Shown here: piece by piece, positions 58,686-64,000 of the stretch
How the letters are laid out: each line of letters begins with the position of its first letter
Position numbering within the stretch: position 1 is the first letter of the stretch
Origin: Siphonodentalium dalli
Taxonomy: Eukaryota > Mollusca > Scaphopoda > Gadilida > Siphonodentaliidae
Length of the DNA: 64,000 nucleotides
Direction: 5' to 3'
NCBI GenBank assembly: GCA_032622095.1
Contig: CP136067.1
Location: forward strand, 41,275,549-41,339,548
Notes under the pieces: generated by a model
The model's input: only the letters and a program-made list of their open reading frames with translations
Told to the model about the DNA's origin: nothing
Databases searched by the model: none
Made by a program: the position numbers and the translations under genes

Positions 58686-59084
58686 TTAGGGTACGTTCAT
58701 ACGCTGGCAAGTTTGCACGGTATGCTTTTGTGGGCATTTCGTCATAGAAACCCACATAGTGCCAGAATATTAACGGAAAGATGCACGTAATATGCATCTT
58801 TACCAAAGCGAAAGACATGAGAGGTAACATTTATGTAGTTGCACTTGTAACGGTGCTACTGGAATTTGCCTTCAAACACCTGTATCATTTATTCTTGCTA
58901 GATAATTGCATGATATTTACAGGCAAATTCCGCTAGCATCGCTACAAGTGGAACTACAGAGATTTTACTTCGCATGTATAGTTATGTGCTTGTTTCCGCT
59001 CATATTCTGGCACCATATCGTTTTCTACGACGAAATGCCTGCAAACCATACTGTGAAAACTTGCCAGTGTGTGAACGCACCCTT
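58686..59084. mobile_element. Long-TIR MITE, 'GCGTTCATACGCTGG' family, copy 3
   Basis: Duplicate of 48696-49094 within block copy 2. Confidence 0.87.
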
Positions 59085-59299
59085 ACTCTCCTTTCTTCAT
59101 AATTACTTCATTGTAGACAAAATGTTTACCAGATCTCTAGACTTCTTCGAAGTAATCTCTTGACCGAAATTCCACATCGTATGCAACTTGGATCTTAAAA
59201 AATGCCTATAAGCCGCACCATGAACTCATTCCTAGTACCAGATGCTATCCAATATGCATGCTTGTGACAAATATTCCAAGTTACAAGTGTGGGTGCTTT

Positions 59300-59490
59300 C
59301 TGAACTCCAAGAAAGCATTCGACCATATTTGACACGAAAGACTGTTAGTCAAATTCAATGTTTCAGGGTTATCAGGTAGAATCCCAAGTTTTGTGAAAAA
59401 TATGTTTACGGACTGCATGATGTTCTCGCTGAGCCTCTACAAATCAGACAAGGAACGTGACAAGAGCCATGATATCTCCTTTGGATTTAA
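59300..59490 (+). pseudogene. Old RT palm scrap (copy 2)
   Basis: Duplicate of 49310-49500, with the same stop. Confidence 0.72.
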
Positions 59491-59634
59491 CATATTTTAT
59501 TAGCAATACTATGCTAAAAGGATCGAGGCACAAATTGTGAAAAGACTCTCACATATTGTATATTGGGAGAGACCTCTTCTTTTGTCTACTTGGCAGACAC
59601 AAATAAATTATTTGCCACATTTGAATTGTCGGGT

Positions 59635-60254
59635 TAGGGTGCATTTACATTGCTGTAGATCTGTATACAGATATGTGTGAAGTCACGCGTCACAGATTGC
59701 TGTGATCACAACATGATTACTTTGCGAACGCGCGCTCATCAGTACTCTGGTAATTGACAATTCACTATGAGTCGTGTCAGTTTAGGCCAGACAAAAAAAA
59801 TGAATCAACTATCAGCAGAACAAAGCAGTTTATTCTTACACCAGTTGATAATGGTTATGCTATGCTTTTGCGGTCGCCCTGTTGTTCACTGAGTGTACTA
59901 AGGTATTACTAAACTCCGAGAATAACAAATATTAATAAGATATACTGTATAGTAAACACTTTACTTTAAGTACTTTGTCACCACACGCACCAGCACACAT
60001 GTTCTGGCTTACACGGCGTGAAATACATGAGTTGAAATGACAAAGAAAGATTAAGCAAATTCGCCAAGCCTGAGTAACAATTAATCAAATCAGATTTGCC
60101 TGTGGCAATGCCTCGGCGTTGATCGTGACTTATACGATTTTTGCTCACACGAACGAATACCGTTTTCTTTCTGTGTGCATTTCTATATCAATCCGTTTAC
60201 ACCAGTATGCGTGTAGAACTGTATACAGATATACAGCAATGTAAACTGACTCTT
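59635..60254. mobile_element. MITE with TTAGGGTGCATTTACATTG end (copy 2)
   Basis: Duplicate of 49645-50264. Confidence 0.8.
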
Positions 60255-60829
60255 ATGTGGTTATTATTGTTAATAGTAACAACTTGATTTTAGAGTTATC
60301 CATCTTACAACCGCAATTTGTCCGTTTTTAGCACGTGGTACTCGAAACGATTGGGCACAAACAATAGAAAAAGCACATTTCAAACATCGATATCTAATCA
60401 ATCTGAGCTTTGATGGGTGGGTTCCTCGACTCGAATCAAATATTTTTTACCCCCGAAGCCAAAGAAATAGTAATTTAGGAGCGTCTGATCGGATTGAGTA
60501 CCTTTAAAACTAACAAGGGTTTGTGCCACGGCGGTTGAATAGCAATCCAACGTGCAACTATACAGCTGCCAGGTGCCACGCGATGCGTGATCAGTTGCGA
60601 CAAGCCAATCAAAGACGCTGAAACGCCGACGAGACGTGATCAATCGATAAGCACATGTTTTGAGTGACAGGTGTCTCCATATATGGCACATAATGTGGTC
60701 AAAAAATTAGACGTATCCATGTTTTTCCCTGCTGCAATCGCTACAAGAAATAGATTAGAAAAAAGTTTACAGCCGAAGATTGAATCTAATATGTTTTACA
60801 AATCTGAAGAAAAAATATGGGTCACGATA
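60255..60829. other. Non-coding (copy 2)
   Basis: As 50265-50839; the 97-codon minus frame recurs at 60398-60691. Confidence 0.35.
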
Positions 60830-61466
60830 TGTGTAAAACATGCTTCATTGCTACATGTTAAAACTCTAAGTCCAAAAATGGATTCAAAACCCTCCAGAGC
60901 ACTGCTGCAGCCGCTACAGCGCTGCATTGAAAAAAAAATGAGTCGCAATATTTGTAAAACATGCTTCACTTCTACCTCTTAAAACTCTTAAGTCCAAAAA
61001 TGGATTCAAAACACTCCAGAGCACTGCTGCAGCCGCTACAGCGCTGCATTGACCAAAAATGAGTCGCAATATTTGTAAAACATGCTTCATTGCTACCTGT
61101 TAAAACTCTAAGTCAAAAAATGAATTCAAAACCCTCCAGAGCACTGCTGCAGCCGCTACAGCGCTGCATTAAAAAAAAATGGGTCGCGATATGGGTGAAA
61201 CATGCTTCACTTCTACCTGTTAAAACTCTCAGTAAAAAAATGATTTCAAACCCCCCCCCCCCCCACAGAACACTGCTGCAGCGTTGCATTGAAAAAAAAT
61301 GGGTCACGGGATTTGTAAAACATGCTTCATTGCTACCTGTTAAAACTCTAAGTAAAAAAATGAATTCAATACCCTCCAGAGCACTGCTGCAGCCGCTACA
61401 GCGCTGCATTGAAAACAAGTGGGTCGCGATATGGGTGAAATACATGTATGCTTCACTTCTACCTCT
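60830..61466. repeat. 120-bp tandem repeat, five units (copy 2)
   Basis: As copy 1, but the C run is 14 long (61251-61264). The four-base difference shifts the frame, so a longer frame (61090-61503) appears here; this is a by-product. Confidence 0.92.
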
Positions 61467-61482
61467 TAAAACTCTTTGGCCC

Positions 61483-61907
61483 GATTCGTCATCTCCGGTT
61501 TAAACCTGGTCTACGTAAACCTCTAGGTTTAAACCGCCCTGAGTCAGCAAAATCCGTGGTTTAAACCCGCGAACGCAGGTTTAAGTGACGCATTCGTCAT
61601 CTTTGGTCCAGCCAGACCGTTGGTTTAGCAGTAGTGTCTCTGTATCGTCGAGATAATTAATCGTACTTTCCTAATGCGGACCGCCTCGTTTTATTGATTG
61701 CGAAAATCAATAATTACGACAGCGACCATATTTTGATTGGAAATTTATAAGCGACAAGCACTCACACCTATACAGCGTGCGGGGATAAGTTTTTGTCAAT
61801 TTCGATAATTTGTCTGCGTTTTATAAGCTTAAACCAGCAACTAAACCATCTAATTCGGCGGTCCAGCTAAACCAGCTTTACCGAGGCTAAACTTGATATG
61901 ACGAATC
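61483..61907. mobile_element. MITE with GATTCGTCAT ends (copy 2)
   Basis: Duplicate of 51497-51921. Confidence 0.7.
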
Positions 61908-63655
61908 CGTCTTTTCTTCATCGCGGTTTAGAATTGTCAAACAATCAATCAAAGGGTGGAGCTGTAAATTATCTCGAGGGAGGGCGTGTGTACGTGGCGA
62001 CTGCCGACTGGTGTTATCGTGTCACAGTTGATTCATTCGCACGTGAGCGTTGCTCAGATATGGACAAGTTCCTTCAATATAATGTTTACAACTATATTGT
62101 GGCAATCATAAATACAGGTGTTTTCTACGAATTCATTTGAAGGGTTGAACGTTTTAATTATGACACCAAACGATGCTACTACATGACCATATATGCTATA
62201 CACAAAGTTCAACCCGTGTACCTGATATCACCAATCCGGAAGGTATCACGAAACCGGACCATGCGGTTTTTGATAAATGAACATATCCTCCCTCAGATGA
62301 GTGTATTTATTGCCCGGTTGATGTTGCTATCCACTATTTAAAACATAAATTCGTAAGGCGTAATGTTCCCTCATTATGATAGCTTGCTGTCGCCCCGCTA
62401 CATTTAATGGACATTCCGACTCATATCCGTTTTTATCATAAATCCTAGACACTTTTTGACGTTAGATAGTTCGTTTGATGTATAATTAGCCGCCGCTAAC
62501 GGCGGAAAATGCGTGTATCAATAGAAATATATGTTCGAGTAAGCTTAAGTTGTTCCACCCTACAGTGCGATTCGTAAAGAAGAAGAAATCACTAACCGCG
62601 ATCAAGTGTAGGTACCCACCATAATTATGGGGGTCAAAGCCGCGGATCGACACTGCAATAAGATGTCGCCAAACCGGAGTTGGAATGTCAAAGATGCGGA
62701 TTATATATTTCGCATTTTGACTGTTTTTGTCGGTGAATTAGTACTGATAATCACTCAATGTCAGTCACGCATTCTAATGAATCGATTTTCAATTATTATA
62801 ATAATTATGTAATATATATTAAGTCATACTTCATTATAAAAGCTATCAATTTGTCAGTTATTCACTTATGAATTGTTGACGGCGGTGTGGTCCATATAGG
62901 ATGCAGACCGCCTAACATTTCCTTAAATCATTGGTGAAGCTGGTTCCGCCAGTTCTGATTCGATTGCACGAAAGAAAATCCGTAGAATGGCACGTACTTT
63001 AGGACTTGAGCTAGTAAAATATCCCCATTATATGGAATATACCAGTATCTTTCGGACAGGTCTTCACATGGCAGATGTTTCTTTGTCGTTGTGTGTGTTG
63101 GTGGGCGGGGGGGTGCACATGGGTGGGCGTATTCGTATGTTTGTTTGTGTTTTAATTTCATGTTAATACATGCTTTGTATATAGTAGGATATTTTCAATA
63201 ATATAGGCCCGGAACTGTACGTATGGTAGGGGCTTCTTCCTGACAACATATAAAACATTTGCTGCGAGATATGTTTGTAATGTATGGAAATTGTAATCGT
63301 TTCTCCCAGTTACCATAGTTCTTTTCGATCGCATTTGTTTAAGGGTAGTTAGATTGAAATGGACACAACAAGAAGTGCATTTAAATACATGTAGTGGGGA
63401 CATGTTATATACCAAACGAAATGGTGTGCATTTCTATATACAACGGGGTGTATGTGGTTGTGAATATCTGATCAAGGTCAACCAGGTCAAAAGGTCACAG
63501 AGTACAAACTTAAAAGCCGGATTCTGTTTTCCGGATGCTAACTAGAAAAAGTGACCTTTCAGACTCCAGAAAAAATGGCGTCTGTCATGGCGGCCATTTT
63601 TTGAATATGCCCCATACTATAGTATAGTACAGAATGTTCTATACAATCCATCACA
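61908..63655. other. Non-coding part of block copy 2
   Basis: As 51922-53669, with differences at 63045 and 63603. Confidence 0.4.
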
Positions 63656-63929
63656 AATAGTATGCACAGAAATTCATATACAGCTGTTTACAGTGAATCC
63701 CCCCCCCGCAATTCAGGGGGGAGTCGGAAAAAATTTGCAGGCACGTATGCTGATTTTTGACTTTCGACACTTGTTGTGACCCACCCACTCCCGCGTCCAT
63801 TTTTTTTTTCAATTTCGGCAGTTTTTTTCGACCATTTTTGGACACCCACCCCCTTTTAACACTAAAACAGAGATTTGCGGGGGGAAATTCACTGTAAACA
63901 GCTGTATATGAATTTCAGTGCACACTATT
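63656..63929. mobile_element. MITE with AATTCATATACAGCTG inverted ends (copy 2)
   Basis: Duplicate of 53670-53943 with a C run one base shorter and a T run one base longer. Confidence 0.85.
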
Positions 63930-64000
63930 AGTCATGGATGTTAACATTGACATGTAAATAGGAACGAGTCATTTTGGGGTCATTCGGTCAAAAAAGACAT

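Larger units (their letters stand above)
54242..64000 (+). repeat. 9.99-kb duplicated block, copy 2 (cut by window edge)
   Basis: Begins exactly at ACATGTTACCC as does copy 1 and is still matching copy 1 at the last base of the window (equivalent to about 54014), roughly 230 bp short of completion. More copies may follow. Confidence 0.95.

Noticed and set aside
61090-61503. 137-codon frame in block copy 2 absent from copy 1
   Set aside because: It arises only from a four-base difference in a C run within a tandem repeat.

Overview
The window reads as nuclear DNA of an animal, most likely a marine invertebrate and plausibly a mollusc. It is AT-rich. Reading frames are short and interrupted, and one gene has clear GT..AG splice sites. 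It is crowded with non-LTR retrotransposon debris, short inverted-repeat (MITE-like) transposons, foldback elements and tandem repeats. There are no bacterial-type operons and I found no RNA gene. The animal assignment is firm; the phylum is inferred from the fucolectin domain and the repeat flora.

Only one host gene is well supported: two minus-strand exons (4025-4252, then 3258-3494) that splice in phase to give a complete fucolectin/tachylectin-4/pentraxin-1 (FTP) lectin domain with its fucose-binding motif. Nearly everything else is mobile or repetitive DNA.

Layout. 0.7-1.2 kb: remnant of a reverse transcriptase (RT) C-terminus. 3.3-4.3 kb: lectin exons. 6.3-6.65 kb: CT/CA microsatellites. 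6.9-10.9 kb: a nearly full-length non-LTR retrotransposon on the minus strand (ORF1-like protein, endonuclease, RT) broken by one in-frame stop and one frameshift in a coding (TATG)n run. 11.0-15.3 kb: three tandem units of about 1.3 kb. 15.8-17.6 kb: a satellite of about 165 bp with one inverted unit and a 329-bp dimeric higher-order repeat. 18.3-31.8 kb: four elements that carry paired 69-bp hairpins, three of them TTAA-flanked and piggyBac-like, plus other MITEs, hairpins and a 155-bp satellite (24.6-26.6 kb). 32.6-33.2 kb: another RT remnant. 33.2-40.6 kb: a nest of inverted repeats containing a 5-kb foldback element whose loop is a degenerate satellite of about 43 bp. 41.5-44.2 kb: a MITE and a short AT-rich satellite.

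From 44252 to the end the window holds two head-to-tail copies of a 9.99-kb block (44252-54241 and 54242-64000, the second cut by the window edge). By eye they differ at about five bases and three homopolymer lengths. Each copy carries a MITE at its left edge, a jockey-like RT with a single internal stop, further MITEs, an older RT scrap and a 120-bp tandem repeat. The duplication junction falls exactly on the outer end of the MITE.

The most unusual signal is in the hairpin-bearing TTAA elements. In one copy, both arms of a hairpin carry matched base changes that keep the palindrome perfect, while its partner hairpin has lost the mismatch seen in all other copies. This looks like one arm being copied onto the other.
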